A stretch of DNA of 64,000 nucleotides from Pseudomonas synxantha (lineage in GTDB: Bacteria > Pseudomonadota > Gammaproteobacteria > Pseudomonadales > Pseudomonadaceae), in NCBI RefSeq assembly GCF_900105675.1, contig NZ_LT629786.1, positions 372,001-436,000 on the forward strand, written 5' to 3'. The notes below the pieces were generated by a model, which saw nothing but the letters and a program-made list of their open reading frames with translations, had not been told where the DNA came from and searched no databases. The translations under genes and the position numbers were made by a program. Numbering within the stretch: the stretch's first letter is position 1; every line of letters starts with the position of its first letter. Below, one piece after another: positions 56,070 to 64,000 of this stretch.

Positions 56070-56272
56070 GAGCTTCGTGCGATTGAGGCGAGGTCTTCGA
56101 AAATACAGGCATTCTGCATGAAGGCCAAATGACAGATCATGCAAATAACGTCAATACAGATGGTTCAATAAATCGTAACTTATTGAAATTTAAGGTTATT
56201 TTTGTTTTTAAAAACCTGGCACGGGCGCTGCAATAACAAGACAACCTTCTAACCCGTATAAGGAATTGAAAA

Positions 56273-56740
56273 ATGACTGACATCAATAAAGAATCGATCT
56301 CCGTACTGAACGACCTGATCGAGACCAGCATCGACGGCCAAAAGGGTTTCAAGGAATGCGCTGAAGATATCAAGCATCCAGAACTCAAGGCTCTGTTCGC
56401 CAAGCGTTCTGCCGACTGCGCAACGGCTGCCGCAGAGCTGAAAACAGCCGTGCGTGCCCTGGGCGGCGATCCGGAGGATTCCGGCAGCATGGCCGGCGCC
56501 CTGCATCGTGGCTGGGTCGACGTGAAGTCGATGGTCACCGGCAAGGACGAAGAGGCTGTGCTGAACGAAGCTGAGCGCGGTGAAGACCACGCACTGAAGG
56601 CTTACCGTGAAGCGATCGAGAAGATCAACAAGCACAACCTGCTGGGCATTCGTGACCTGGTAGAGCGTCAGTACCATGGCGTACAGCGCAACCACGATCA
56701 GGTGAAGGCCCTGCGTAACCAGGCTCGCGCTCAGTCGTAA
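56273..56740 (+). CDS. PA2169 family four-helix-bundle protein (DUF2383)
   Basis: A 155-aa helical, ferritin-like protein (LNDLIETSIDGQKGFKECAED, LIEhelix repeats with Glu/His such as AERGEDHALKAYREA). It matches the PA2169/DUF2383 family, associated with stress and biofilm conditions in Pseudomonas. A good TAAGGA ribosome site precedes ATG. Promoter region 56150-56270 is AT-rich. Function unknown. Confidence 0.88.
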   Translation: MTDINKESISVLNDLIETSIDGQKGFKECAEDIKHPELKALFAKRSADCATAAAELKTAVRALGGDPEDSGSMAGALHRGWVDVKSMVTGKDEEAVLNEAERGEDHALKAYREAIEKINKHNLLGIRDLVERQYHGVQRNHDQVKALRNQARAQS

Positions 56741-56756
56741 GACCTGCACTGTAGCA

Positions 56757-56852
56757 ACTGTGGGAGGGGGCTTGCTCCCGATAGCGGTGAATCAGTCGAC
56801 CTATTCAGTGACTGACTCACCGCCATCGGGGGCAAGCCCCCTCCCACATTTT
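56757..56852. repeat. REP pair after the PA2169-type gene
   Basis: CTGTGGGAGGGGGCTTGCTCCCGATAGCGGTG and CACCGCCATCGGGGGCAAGCCCCC arms, between convergent genes. Confidence 0.93.
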
Positions 56853-56884
56853 GCATTGAGTGACTTTTAAGGTTGCGCTTAGCC

Positions 56885-57355
56885 TCAGCCGATGCTGATC
56901 GGCGGCAACTCAGTCAGGGTCACAATCTGTTGCTTGCGCGGCGCCAGGATCTCTGCCTCGCCATCCACCACCAGCTCATCACGCTGGTTGAACACCCGCG
57001 TGGCAATGCGCACACGGAACTTCGGCAGCTTTTCGAGAATTTCCAGGCGCACGGTGAGGGTGTCGCCAATCTTGACCGGCTTCTGGAAGGTCATCTGCTG
57101 ACCGATGTAGATAGTGCCCGGCCCAGGCAGCTCGCAGGCTACGGCTGCACTGATCAACGCGCCGCTGAACATGCCGTGGGCAATACGCTCCTTAAACATG
57201 GTCGCCTTGGCGTATTCGGCATCCAGGTGCACGGGGTTGTGATCGCCGGACATGGCAGCGAACAGCTGGATATCGCGCTCTTCTACCAACTTGCTGTAGC
57301 TGGCCGTTTGGCCGACTTCGAGGGCTTCATACGGGGTGTTGGTTACCTGGGTCAT
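56885..57355 (-). CDS. phaJ: MaoC-like (R)-specific enoyl-CoA hydratase (PhaJ type)
   Basis: A 156-aa hot-dog-fold hydratase; the catalytic Asp/His pair is in FAAMSGDHNPVHLD and RIAHGMFSGAL is conserved. PhaJ enzymes convert trans-2-enoyl-CoA from beta-oxidation to (R)-3-hydroxyacyl-CoA for polyhydroxyalkanoate synthesis. The neighbouring lipase and two fadD genes fit the pseudomonad phaJ1 locus as I recall it, so PhaJ1 is most likely. Confidence 0.82.
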   Translation of the reverse strand: MTQVTNTPYEALEVGQTASYSKLVEERDIQLFAAMSGDHNPVHLDAEYAKATMFKERIAHGMFSGALISAAVACELPGPGTIYIGQQMTFQKPVKIGDTLTVRLEILEKLPKFRVRIATRVFNQRDELVVDGEAEILAPRKQQIVTLTELPPISIG

Positions 57356-57410
57356 CTAAAGCTGCATCCTGTGGCTAAGCGGTAATTAATTGACTGATTT
57401 TAAACGAAAA

Positions 57411-58355
57411 TTATTCACAGCGGGCCGGCCTGCGCAGGGCCAGGGCCTGGTCGAGCCAGGTCAATACATCCGTTGTGACTTCAGCGCGGTTGGTTTCGTT
57501 GAACACTTCATGCCGCGTCTGAGGGTAAAGATTCAATTGCACGTTCTGGCAGCCGGCTTCACGCAGGGCATGGGCCAGATCCTTGAGACGCTTGCCTTCG
57601 CTCACCGGATCACATTCGCCGCCTATCACCAGGATCGGCAGGCCCGGGTCGATCTGGGCGAGATTGGACGCTTTGCTGATTTGCTGCAAGCCGCCGAGCA
57701 GGTCAATCCAAAGCTGGTTGGTGCAACGGAAACCGCACAGCGGGTCGTTGATGTATTTGTCGACTTCATCCGGGTCGCGACTGAGCCAGTCGAATGCCGT
57801 GCGGGTGGGTTTGAACGCTTTGTTGAACGAGCCGAACGACAGGAACTCGATCAGCGCACTGCGGCCGCGCACACCCTGGCGCAGGCGTTCGATACGCGCG
57901 ATCAACCGCGCTGCGGTGTACAACGCCACCGGCTGGAAATTCGAACCGCTGAGAATCGCTCCATGCAGGCTGGCACTGTGGTGCAGCAGATAACCCTGGG
58001 CGATGTAGCTGCCCATGCTGTGGCCAAGCAAAATAATCGGCAGGCCCGGTTGTTGCTGGCCAATATGCTGGTTGAGGCTGGCCAGGTCGCCCACCACCTT
58101 GTTCCAGCCATCCTTTTCGGCGTAGAGCCCCAAGGTACCCTCGTCAGCAGTACGGCCATGGCCGCGCTGGTCCAGCGCATACACGCCATAGCCTGCGCTG
58201 CACAGGGCTTCGGCCAGGCGAGCATAACGACCACTATGCTCGGCCATGCCATGGGCGAGCATCAGCACGGCCTTGGGCAGCCCGTCGGGTATCCATTGAT
58301 TGACGTACAGGCGGCTGCGGTCGTTCGCGGTCAGCCAGAAGGTGCTGTGGTTCAT
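57411..58355 (-). CDS. Alpha/beta hydrolase, lysophospholipase/monoacylglycerol lipase type
   Basis: A 314-aa serine hydrolase with nucleophile elbow LGHSMGSYI, oxyanion HGMAEHSGRY near the N-terminus, and the Asp/His late in the sequence (GGECDPVSEG, QTRHEVFNE). It matches the PldB/monoglyceride lipase group. It is divergent from fadD2 and next to phaJ, suggesting release of fatty acids for activation by the FadD enzymes. Confidence 0.88.
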   Translation of the reverse strand: MNHSTFWLTANDRSRLYVNQWIPDGLPKAVLMLAHGMAEHSGRYARLAEALCSAGYGVYALDQRGHGRTADEGTLGLYAEKDGWNKVVGDLASLNQHIGQQQPGLPIILLGHSMGSYIAQGYLLHHSASLHGAILSGSNFQPVALYTAARLIARIERLRQGVRGRSALIEFLSFGSFNKAFKPTRTAFDWLSRDPDEVDKYINDPLCGFRCTNQLWIDLLGGLQQISKASNLAQIDPGLPILVIGGECDPVSEGKRLKDLAHALREAGCQNVQLNLYPQTRHEVFNETNRAEVTTDVLTWLDQALALRRPARCE

Positions 58356-58565
58356 GGCGACTCCATTTGCTCAGAATCATTGCAGTGTATCGCTCATTGG
58401 CAGAGGGACGCAGTATCTGCCTACACGTTAGCCGCAAGATTCATACAATCAATGACACGATTAAGCATATTTGCCTGTTTGGCCATAGCTGCTAACGTCC
58501 CCAAGGCTCCGCTTCTTATAAATGGATAGAGCGGCCGGACACATTCAGGTAAGAGGACAAGAATA

Positions 58566-60254
58566 ATGCAACCTGATTTCTGGAATGACAAACGCGCGGC
58601 GGGCGTCCCCAATGCCATCGACCTCAGCACCTACAAGTCGGTGATCGAGGTCTTCGAGCGTTCCTGCAAGGCTTTTGCCGACCGTCCGGCGTTCAGCAAC
58701 ATGGGCATCACCCTGACCTACGCTGAGCTTGAGCGCCAGAGTGCGGCGTTTGCCGGTTACCTGCAGCAGCACACCGACCTCAAGCCTGGCGAGCGTATCG
58801 CGGTGCAGATGCCCAACGTGCTGCATTACCCGGCGGCGGTATTCGGCGCTCTGCGCGCCGGGCTGATCGTGGTCAATACCAATCCCCTTTATACCCCGCG
58901 CGAAATGCGTCACCAGTTCAAGGACGCGGGCGTGCGGGCGCTGGTCTACCTCAACCTGTTCGGTTCGCGGGTGCAGGAGGTTTGCACCGACACCGAGATC
59001 GACTACCTGATTGAAGCCAGGATGGGCGACTTCATGCCCGCCGCCAAGGGTTGGCTGGTCAATACCGTCGTCGATAAGGTGAAGAAGATGGTCCCGGCCT
59101 ACCACCTGCCACGGGCGGTGTCGTTCAAGCGCGCCTTGCGCATGGGCGCGGGGCTTGGCGTGACGCGACATCCGGTGAGCCTGGACGATATTGCCGTGCT
59201 GCAATACACCGGTGGCACCACTGGCCTTGCCAAGGGCGCAATGCTCACCCACGGCAACCTGGTTGCGAACATGCAGCAAGTGCGCGCATGCATGTCGCAA
59301 CTGGGCGAGGACGGCCACCCGCTGGTCAAGGAAGGGCAGGAGGTGATGATTGCCCCGCTGCCGCTGTACCACATCTACGCATTCACCGCGAACTGCATGT
59401 GCATGATGGTGTCGGGCAACCACAATGTGCTGATTACCAACCCTCGGGACATTGGCGGCTTTATCAAGGAACTCAAGCAGTGGCGATTTTCTTGCCTCTT
59501 GGGGCTCAACACCCTGTTTGTGGCGCTGATGGATCACCCTGACTTCAAGAACCTGGATTTCTCCCACCTCAAGATCACCAATTCCGGCGGCACCGCTCTG
59601 GTCAAGGCCACGGCTGAACGCTGGAAGGCGTTGACCGGCTGCTCCATTGGCGAAGGCTACGGCCTTACCGAAACCTCACCGGTGGCCAGCACCAACCCCT
59701 ACGGCGGCCTGGCACGCCTGGGCACCGTGGGCATTCCAGTGCCCGGTACGGCAATGAAAGTCATTGATGATGAGGGGCACGAACTGCCGCTGGGCGAACG
59801 CGGCGAGCTGTGCATCCAGGGTCCGCAGGTGATGAAGGGCTATTGGCAGCAACCGGTCGCCACCGCCGAGACCCTGGACGCCGAAGGCTGGCTCAAGACC
59901 GGCGACATTGCGGTGATCGATACCGATGGCTACGTCAGTATTGTGGATCGCAAGAAGGATTTGATCATCGTCTCGGGTTTCAACGTGTACCCCAACGAAA
60001 TCGAAGACGTGGTGATGGCCCACCCGGCCGTAGCCAACTGCGCGGTGATCGGCGTGCCGGATGAGCGTACGGGTGAGGCGGTGAAATTGTTCGTGGTGGC
60101 ACGGGCCCAGGGGGTGAGCCTTGAGGAGTTGAAGGCGTACTGCAAGACCAACTTCACGGGCTACAAGGTCCCCAAGCATATTGTGCTGAGGGAGTCGTTG
60201 CCGATGACGCCGGTGGGCAAGATTCTGCGGCGGGAGCTGCGCGACATCGCCTGA
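58566..60254 (+). CDS. fadD2: Long-chain fatty-acid-CoA ligase FadD2
   Basis: Activates free fatty acids to acyl-CoA via an acyl-AMP. It is 562 aa with the AMP-binding motif YTGGTTGLAKGAML, GEGYGLTETSP, and the C-terminal VDRKKDLIIVSGFNVYP and GKILRRELR. Shares its length and most motifs with the next fadD. The ATG at 58566 has AGAGGAC upstream. The 210-bp upstream gap shares AGCTGCTA with the fadD1 promoter region. Confidence 0.93.
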   Translation: MQPDFWNDKRAAGVPNAIDLSTYKSVIEVFERSCKAFADRPAFSNMGITLTYAELERQSAAFAGYLQQHTDLKPGERIAVQMPNVLHYPAAVFGALRAGLIVVNTNPLYTPREMRHQFKDAGVRALVYLNLFGSRVQEVCTDTEIDYLIEARMGDFMPAAKGWLVNTVVDKVKKMVPAYHLPRAVSFKRALRMGAGLGVTRHPVSLDDIAVLQYTGGTTGLAKGAMLTHGNLVANMQQVRACMSQLGEDGHPLVKEGQEVMIAPLPLYHIYAFTANCMCMMVSGNHNVLITNPRDIGGFIKELKQWRFSCLLGLNTLFVALMDHPDFKNLDFSHLKITNSGGTALVKATAERWKALTGCSIGEGYGLTETSPVASTNPYGGLARLGTVGIPVPGTAMKVIDDEGHELPLGERGELCIQGPQVMKGYWQQPVATAETLDAEGWLKTGDIAVIDTDGYVSIVDRKKDLIIVSGFNVYPNEIEDVVMAHPAVANCAVIGVPDERTGEAVKLFVVARAQGVSLEELKAYCKTNFTGYKVPKHIVLRESLPMTPVGKILRRELRDIA

Positions 60255-60270
60255 ATTGAAATAGAGTCAA

Positions 60271-60363
60271 AATGTGGGAGGGGGCTTGCCCCCGATTGCG
60301 CAGTGTCAGTCACCTGGTTAATTGACTGGCCCACCGCTATCGGGGTAAGCCCCCTCCCACAGT
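60271..60363. repeat. REP pair with deletion in the right arm
   Basis: The left arm is normal (TGTGGGAGGGGGCTTGCCCCCGAT); the right arm reads ATCGGGGTAAGCCCC, having lost GGC/C bases. It lies between fadD2 and fadD1. Confidence 0.9.
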
Positions 60364-60450
60364 TGTTATTTGTCGCCCGTGAGGCCCATTCCAGAGCGGA
60401 TTTCAGTGATATAGAATCTTTGCTCTAAAAATGACCATTAGATGTTCTTG

Positions 60451-60466
60451 AGTCATGTTTATGACT
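60451..60466. promoter_or_regulatory. Palindrome upstream of fadD1
   Basis: AGTCAT-N4-ATGACT is a perfect 16-bp inverted repeat about 170 bp before fadD1. The 382-bp gap also holds the REP pair and a second palindrome; no PsrA- or FadR-like site was recognised. Confidence 0.35.
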
Positions 60467-60587
60467 GTAGGGCCCTCTTTTGGCTCTAGGCGGCCCTTGG
60501 CAAAGCTGCTACTCTCGGCGCGCTTTGTGACGTCTCGGCCTGCTTGAAAGCGCCAGATTCACCTTAAAAAGACATACACCAATAATA

Positions 60588-60604
60588 ATCGCATCAAATG
60601 CGAT
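60588..60604. promoter_or_regulatory. Palindrome just upstream of fadD1
   Basis: ATCGCAT-CAA-ATGCGAT, 7-bp perfect arms, 32 bp before the fadD1 ATG; either an operator or an RNA hairpin near the ribosome site. Confidence 0.4.
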
Positions 60605-60636
60605 GATGAATTCGCGTCGCTGAGGAGTGGGCTTCC

Positions 60637-62328
60637 ATGAATGAAGACTTTTGGAAGGATAAGTACCCCGCCGGGATTGCTGCACAAATCAATCCAGACG
60701 AGTATCCGAATATTCAGGCGGTACTGAAGCAGTCCTGCCAGCGCTTCGCCAACAAACCGGCTTTCAGTAACCTGGGCAAGACAATCACCTACGGTGAACT
60801 GTACGAATTGTCCGGCGCCTTCGCCGCGTACCTGCAACAGCATACCGACTTGAAGCCTGGCGATCGAATCGCCGTGCAACTGCCCAACGTCCTGCAATAC
60901 CCGGTCGCGGTGTTCGGTGCCATCCGTGCCGGCCTGATCGTGGTCAACACCAACCCGCTGTACACCGCGCGGGAAATGGAACACCAATTCAATGATTCCG
61001 GGGCCAAGGCCCTGGTCTGCCTGGCCAACATGGCGCACCTGGCTGAAAAAGTCGTGCCCAAGACCGCCGTCAAGCATGTGATTGTCACTGAAGTTGCTGA
61101 CCTGCTGTCGCCGTTTAAGCGTCTGCTGATCAACAGTGTCATCAAGTATGTGAAGAAAATGGTCCCGGCCTATCACTTGCCCCAGGCGATCAAGTTCAAC
61201 GACGTGCTGGCCAAGGGGCATGGCCAGGCGGTCAACGACGCCAGCCCGGCCAGCAGCGACGTGGCGGTGTTGCAATACACCGGCGGCACCACCGGCGTGG
61301 CCAAGGGCGCGATGCTGACCCATCGCAACCTCGTCGCCAACATGCTGCAGTGCAAGGCGCTGATGGGCTCGAACCTCAATGAAGGTTGCGAGATCCTGAT
61401 TACGCCGCTGCCGCTGTATCACATCTATGCGTTCACCTTTCATTGCATGGCGATGATGTTGATCGGCAACCACAACATCCTGATCAGCAACCCGCGTGAC
61501 CTGCCGGCGATGGTCAAGGAACTGTCGAAGTGGAAGTTCAGCGGTTTTGTCGGCCTCAACACGCTGTTTGTAGCGCTGTGCAACAACGAAGGCTTCCGCA
61601 AGCTGGATTTCTCAGCGCTGAAAGTCACCCTGTCAGGCGGCATGGCGTTGCAACTGGCAGCGGCCGAGCGCTGGAAGGCAGTGACCGGCTGCAGCATCTG
61701 TGAAGGCTACGGCATGACCGAAACGAGCCCGGTGGCCACAGTAAACCCTATCCAGAATATCCAGATCGGTACCATCGGCATTCCGGTGCCGTCCACGGTG
61801 TGCAAAGTCATCGCCGACGACGGCACCGAGCTGCCGCTGGGTGAAACCGGCGAGCTGTGCGTCAAGGGCCCGCAAGTGATGAAGGGCTACTGGCAGCGTG
61901 AAGACGCCACGGCCGAGATGCTCGACAGTGAAGGCTGGTTGAAGACTGGCGACATCGCGATCATCCAGCAAGACGGTTACATGCGTATTGTCGACCGCAA
62001 GAAAGACATGATTCTGGTCTCCGGTTTCAACGTCTATCCCAACGAGCTGGAAGACGTGCTGGCGACCCTGCCGGGCGTGCTGCAATGCGCGGCCATCGGT
62101 GTGCCGGACGAGAAGTCGGGCGAGCACATCAAGATCTTCATCGTGGTCAAGCCAGGGGCCACCCTGACCAAGAACCAAGTCATGGAGCACATGCGCGCCA
62201 ATGTCACCGGCTACAAAGTCCCCAAGGCCGTGGAGTTCCGTGATGTGCTGCCGACCACCAACGTGGGCAAGATCCTGCGTCGCGAACTGCGTGATGAAGA
62301 GTTGAAAAAACTGGGCGTTAAAAAATAG
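60637..62328 (+). CDS. fadD1: Long-chain fatty-acid-CoA ligase FadD1
   Basis: Main long-chain acyl-CoA synthetase, 563 aa: YTGGTTGVAKGAML (P loop), CEGYGMTETSP, VDRKKDMILVSGFNVYP, and lysine region GKILRRELRDEELKK. It is very similar to FadD2 throughout. GAGGAG precedes ATG. The two-gene fadD2-fadD1 tandem is common in pseudomonads; fadD1 usually handles long-chain and fadD2 shorter substrates. Confidence 0.93.
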   Translation: MNEDFWKDKYPAGIAAQINPDEYPNIQAVLKQSCQRFANKPAFSNLGKTITYGELYELSGAFAAYLQQHTDLKPGDRIAVQLPNVLQYPVAVFGAIRAGLIVVNTNPLYTAREMEHQFNDSGAKALVCLANMAHLAEKVVPKTAVKHVIVTEVADLLSPFKRLLINSVIKYVKKMVPAYHLPQAIKFNDVLAKGHGQAVNDASPASSDVAVLQYTGGTTGVAKGAMLTHRNLVANMLQCKALMGSNLNEGCEILITPLPLYHIYAFTFHCMAMMLIGNHNILISNPRDLPAMVKELSKWKFSGFVGLNTLFVALCNNEGFRKLDFSALKVTLSGGMALQLAAAERWKAVTGCSICEGYGMTETSPVATVNPIQNIQIGTIGIPVPSTVCKVIADDGTELPLGETGELCVKGPQVMKGYWQREDATAEMLDSEGWLKTGDIAIIQQDGYMRIVDRKKDMILVSGFNVYPNELEDVLATLPGVLQCAAIGVPDEKSGEHIKIFIVVKPGATLTKNQVMEHMRANVTGYKVPKAVEFRDVLPTTNVGKILRRELRDEELKKLGVKK

Positions 62329-62358
62329 CTCAGTCAAGCGTCCTGCCGCACGTGAACA

Positions 62359-62385
62359 ATACCCCTCACTGAGGGGTATTTTTTT
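62359..62385 (+). terminator. Rho-independent terminator of fadD1
   Basis: AATACCCCTC and GAGGGGTATT form a perfect 10-bp stem with a 3-base loop, continuing into TTTTTTT. Confidence 0.96.
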
Positions 62386-62504
62386 GCTTCTTTATAGGTG
62401 AAATACCCTGCTTGTTTCTCTGCGGACATCTGTGATATCGAATGGACAAGTGCGGGTTTTTAATACCCGGGTTTGCAAGATGAACGACTGATCGAGGAGT
62501 GATG

Positions 62505-63293
62505 ATGGACTTAGGGATTCGAGGCAAATGGGCAGTCGTCTGTGCGGCCAGTAAAGGCTTGGGTTATAGCTGTGCGCAGGCGCTTGCGGATGAAGGTGTA
62601 AACATCGTGATCAACGCGCGAGGCGCGGTTGACTTGCAAGCCGCCACGCAACGCTTGAAGCAAAGAAATCCGGAGGTCGAAGTCATCTCGGTTATCGGAG
62701 ATATTACGGATCCATCGATTCGCCAATCATTGGTCGATGCCGCGCCGCAAGTTGATATTTTGATTAACAATGCCGGGGGGCCCAAGCCGGGAAACTTTCG
62801 CGAATGGACAGGTGACGAGTGGCGTTCAGCAATTGACACCAATATGTTGGCGCCTATCGAGCTGATAAAGTTGGTGATCGACGCAATGGCAAGTCGAGGC
62901 TTCGGCCGCATCATTAATATAACGTCTGGTGCGGTCAAGTCGCCCCTGGATGCCTTGGGGCTTTCAACATCGGTGCGGTGTGGGCTCACAGGCTTCGTTG
63001 CCGGCCTGGCACGCCAAAAGGACTTCGCTGCAAAAAACACCACGATCAATAATATTTTACCTGGAGCGTTCAAGACGCAACGCCTGGAGCACACGCTTCA
63101 AGCGACAGCAGAGCGTTCAGGAAAAACCTTCGACGCGGTGGCTGGAAATCGTCTGGCGAGTATTCCCATGGGGCGCTTTGGTGACCCCGCTGAGTTCGCT
63201 GCATTGTGCGCATTTTTATGCAGTCATCAGGCTGCCTATATGACGGGGCAGAACCTCCTTATTGATGGTGGCGCATACCCTGGTATCTTTTAA
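62505..63293 (+). CDS. SDR-family protein lacking the catalytic Tyr-x3-Lys
   Basis: A 262-aa Rossmann-fold short-chain dehydrogenase. It has a cofactor loop (CAASKGLG, residues 13-20), INNAGGP (about 87-93), ITSG with Ser141 and a NILPG segment. Where classical SDRs have YxxxK it has LSTSV, Leu153 and Val157, so normal reductase chemistry is doubtful. GAGGAG lies 5 bp before the ATG at 62505. Its codon use and GC are lower than those of fadD1. It has its own terminator and precedes an EPSP-synthase-like gene across an AT-rich gap. Confidence 0.82.
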   Translation: MDLGIRGKWAVVCAASKGLGYSCAQALADEGVNIVINARGAVDLQAATQRLKQRNPEVEVISVIGDITDPSIRQSLVDAAPQVDILINNAGGPKPGNFREWTGDEWRSAIDTNMLAPIELIKLVIDAMASRGFGRIINITSGAVKSPLDALGLSTSVRCGLTGFVAGLARQKDFAAKNTTINNILPGAFKTQRLEHTLQATAERSGKTFDAVAGNRLASIPMGRFGDPAEFAALCAFLCSHQAAYMTGQNLLIDGGAYPGIF

Positions 63294-63347
63294 TGAATAG
63301 CAATATGTGTCGTTGTGCCATCTGATTTATTCAAGATTTCCAATCTT

Positions 63348-63373
63348 AAACCGCCAACAATGGCGGTTTTTTT
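63348..63373 (+). terminator. Rho-independent terminator of the SDR gene
   Basis: AAACCGCCA and TGGCGGTTT form a perfect 9-bp stem with an ACAA loop, followed by TTTT, 54 bp after the stop. Confidence 0.95.
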
Positions 63374-63440
63374 ATGGATTTTTCTTTTTTTTGTGGTTCG
63401 TAATGCACTGAAAGTAAAGAATAAAATAAAACACGTCATA

Positions 63441-63454
63441 GATTGGATCCAATC
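63441..63454. promoter_or_regulatory. Palindrome GATTGGATCCAATC in the AT-rich gap
   Basis: A perfect 14-bp palindrome about 140 bp before the EPSP-synthase-like gene, in an AT-rich 300-bp gap. A second imperfect hairpin CGGTGAGTG/CACTCGCCG lies at 63535-63559, nearer the start. Either could be an operator or leader structure. Confidence 0.4.
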
Positions 63455-63593
63455 TTATTCCTTTTTGTTATTTGAAACGTGCCAATCCCTAGGTTAGGTT
63501 TTTAAGCGGTTGTAACAAGATGTTTCAGCCTAGCCGGTGAGTGTTATGCCCACTCGCCGATCACGTTGGATCTACTGTCTTAGGGAGCAACGC

Positions 63594-64000
63594 ATGTCGA
63601 CCCAAAAACGCTTGAAAGTCTTTCCTACTGCATCGATCGGCAACATCGCTACCATCCCCTCCTCAAAACCTGAAACGCAGCGGGCAATTATTGCCGCGAG
63701 CTTGGCATCAGGAACTTCCTATATTTACAACGACCTTCGTTGTCTCGAAACCGAAACAATGAAAAAGGCCTGTCGTAGTATCGGCGCAGTGATTGAAGAG
63801 CAACCAGGACGGTTAGTGGTGACGGGCACCGGCGGCTTGATCAAGCCCGAAAAGAAGGTGATCGACGCGCTAGGTTCTGGGTTGGTATTTCGAGTGTTTG
63901 CCGCGCTGACCTGCTTTACAACGACCCCGGCCGTTATTACCGGGGATGATGTACTGCGCGGACGTGTCATGGAGCCCTTGTTTGTAGCGCTGGAAGGGCT
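63594..64000 (+). CDS. EPSP-synthase-family (AroA-like) protein, 3' end outside window
   Basis: The visible 135 residues begin MSTQKRLKVFPTASIGNIAT and contain IPSSKPETQRAIIAASLASG, RLVVTGTGG, GLVFRVFAAL and VITGDDVLRGRVMEPL, which line up with the S/K-x-R substrate segment and TGDxxLxxRP segment of 5-enolpyruvylshikimate-3-phosphate synthases. Several residues differ from housekeeping AroA (for example no N-A-G-T-A-x-R motif), suggesting a specialised enolpyruvyl transferase in secondary metabolism. GGAG lies 6 bp before ATG. Lower GC than the core genes. Confidence 0.75.
   Translation, partial: MSTQKRLKVFPTASIGNIATIPSSKPETQRAIIAASLASGTSYIYNDLRCLETETMKKACRSIGAVIEEQPGRLVVTGTGGLIKPEKKVIDALGSGLVFRVFAALTCFTTTPAVITGDDVLRGRVMEPLFVALEG

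Noticed and set aside
62450..62471. CGGGT-N7-ACCCG before the SDR gene as a terminator
   Set aside because: The stem is only 5 bp with no U-tract; the strong terminator at 62359-62385 already ends fadD1.
63294..63593. Possible tRNA or phage attachment site at the compositional border
   Set aside because: No tRNA-like sequence, integrase or direct repeat could be found in the visible part; only a terminator, AT-rich DNA and palindromes.

Overview
The window is a typical chromosomal stretch of a fluorescent-group Pseudomonas (P. fluorescens lineage). The evidence is the high GC content, the arcDABC, gtsABCD-oprB and hexR/zwf-pgl-eda loci, the bifA-sodB-argO/argP neighbourhood known from pseudomonads, and about fourteen REP elements or REP pairs carrying the GTGGGAGGGGGCTTGC or TAGGAGCGAGCTTGC cores. 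I see no rRNA, tRNA, transposase, CRISPR array or prophage. Nearly all of the window is core genome; the last 0.7 kb looks like the edge of an accessory region.

Layout. 1-6.0 kb: glycine cleavage operon gcvH-gcvP-gcvT (minus strand, gcvT cut by the window edge) behind its enhancer-binding regulator gcsR, with a good sigma-54 promoter and three 18-bp GcsR-like sites. 6.2-13.2 kb: arginine deiminase operon arcDABC plus a DUF5064 gene, and a second, divergent arcD paralogue coupled to an AlkA-type glycosylase. 14.2-18.7 kb: a CoA-transferase and a CpxRA-like two-component locus with a Spy-like periplasmic protein. 18.8-24.7 kb: the yci/scp housekeeping cluster (yciI, yciB, rnm, yciO-type gene, scpA, scpB, DUF1289, rluB).

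24.8-28.1 kb is the most unusual core-like segment: a 45-aa peptide ending in VPFGTAMWPF followed by an M29/NicX-like metalloenzyme, divergent from aroP. The shared intergenic region carries two tandem TyrR/PhhR-type boxes. aroP has an extra 20-codon leader ORF rich in Tyr/Trp codons, preceded by an Hfq/Crc-type CA motif. 28.2-42 kb: arfB, an MFS transporter, small proteins, an AraC regulator, trkH, an imelysin, bifA, sodB, argO/argP, an epimerase and a coiled-coil membrane protein.

42.2-54.5 kb: sugar block. It contains a mannose-isomerase-type AGE protein, the gtsABCD ABC importer, OprB, a hexose-6-phosphate mutarotase, HexR and zwf-pgl-eda. The epimerase and gtsA promoters share an 18-bp palindrome (TGTCACC-N4-GGTGACA) and a similar downstream sequence, and the second copy lies in the 3' end of the epimerase gene. 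CA motifs precede four of these transcription units, which would coordinate sugar uptake and the Entner-Doudoroff entry route under catabolite repression. 54.6-62.4 kb: a class-V aminotransferase, DUF3820, a PA2169-type protein, PhaJ-like hydratase, lysophospholipase, and fadD2-fadD1. 62.5-64 kb: an SDR protein lacking the Tyr/Lys catalytic pair, an AT-rich gap, and the start of an EPSP-synthase-like gene, suggesting the border of a biosynthetic or horizontally acquired segment.
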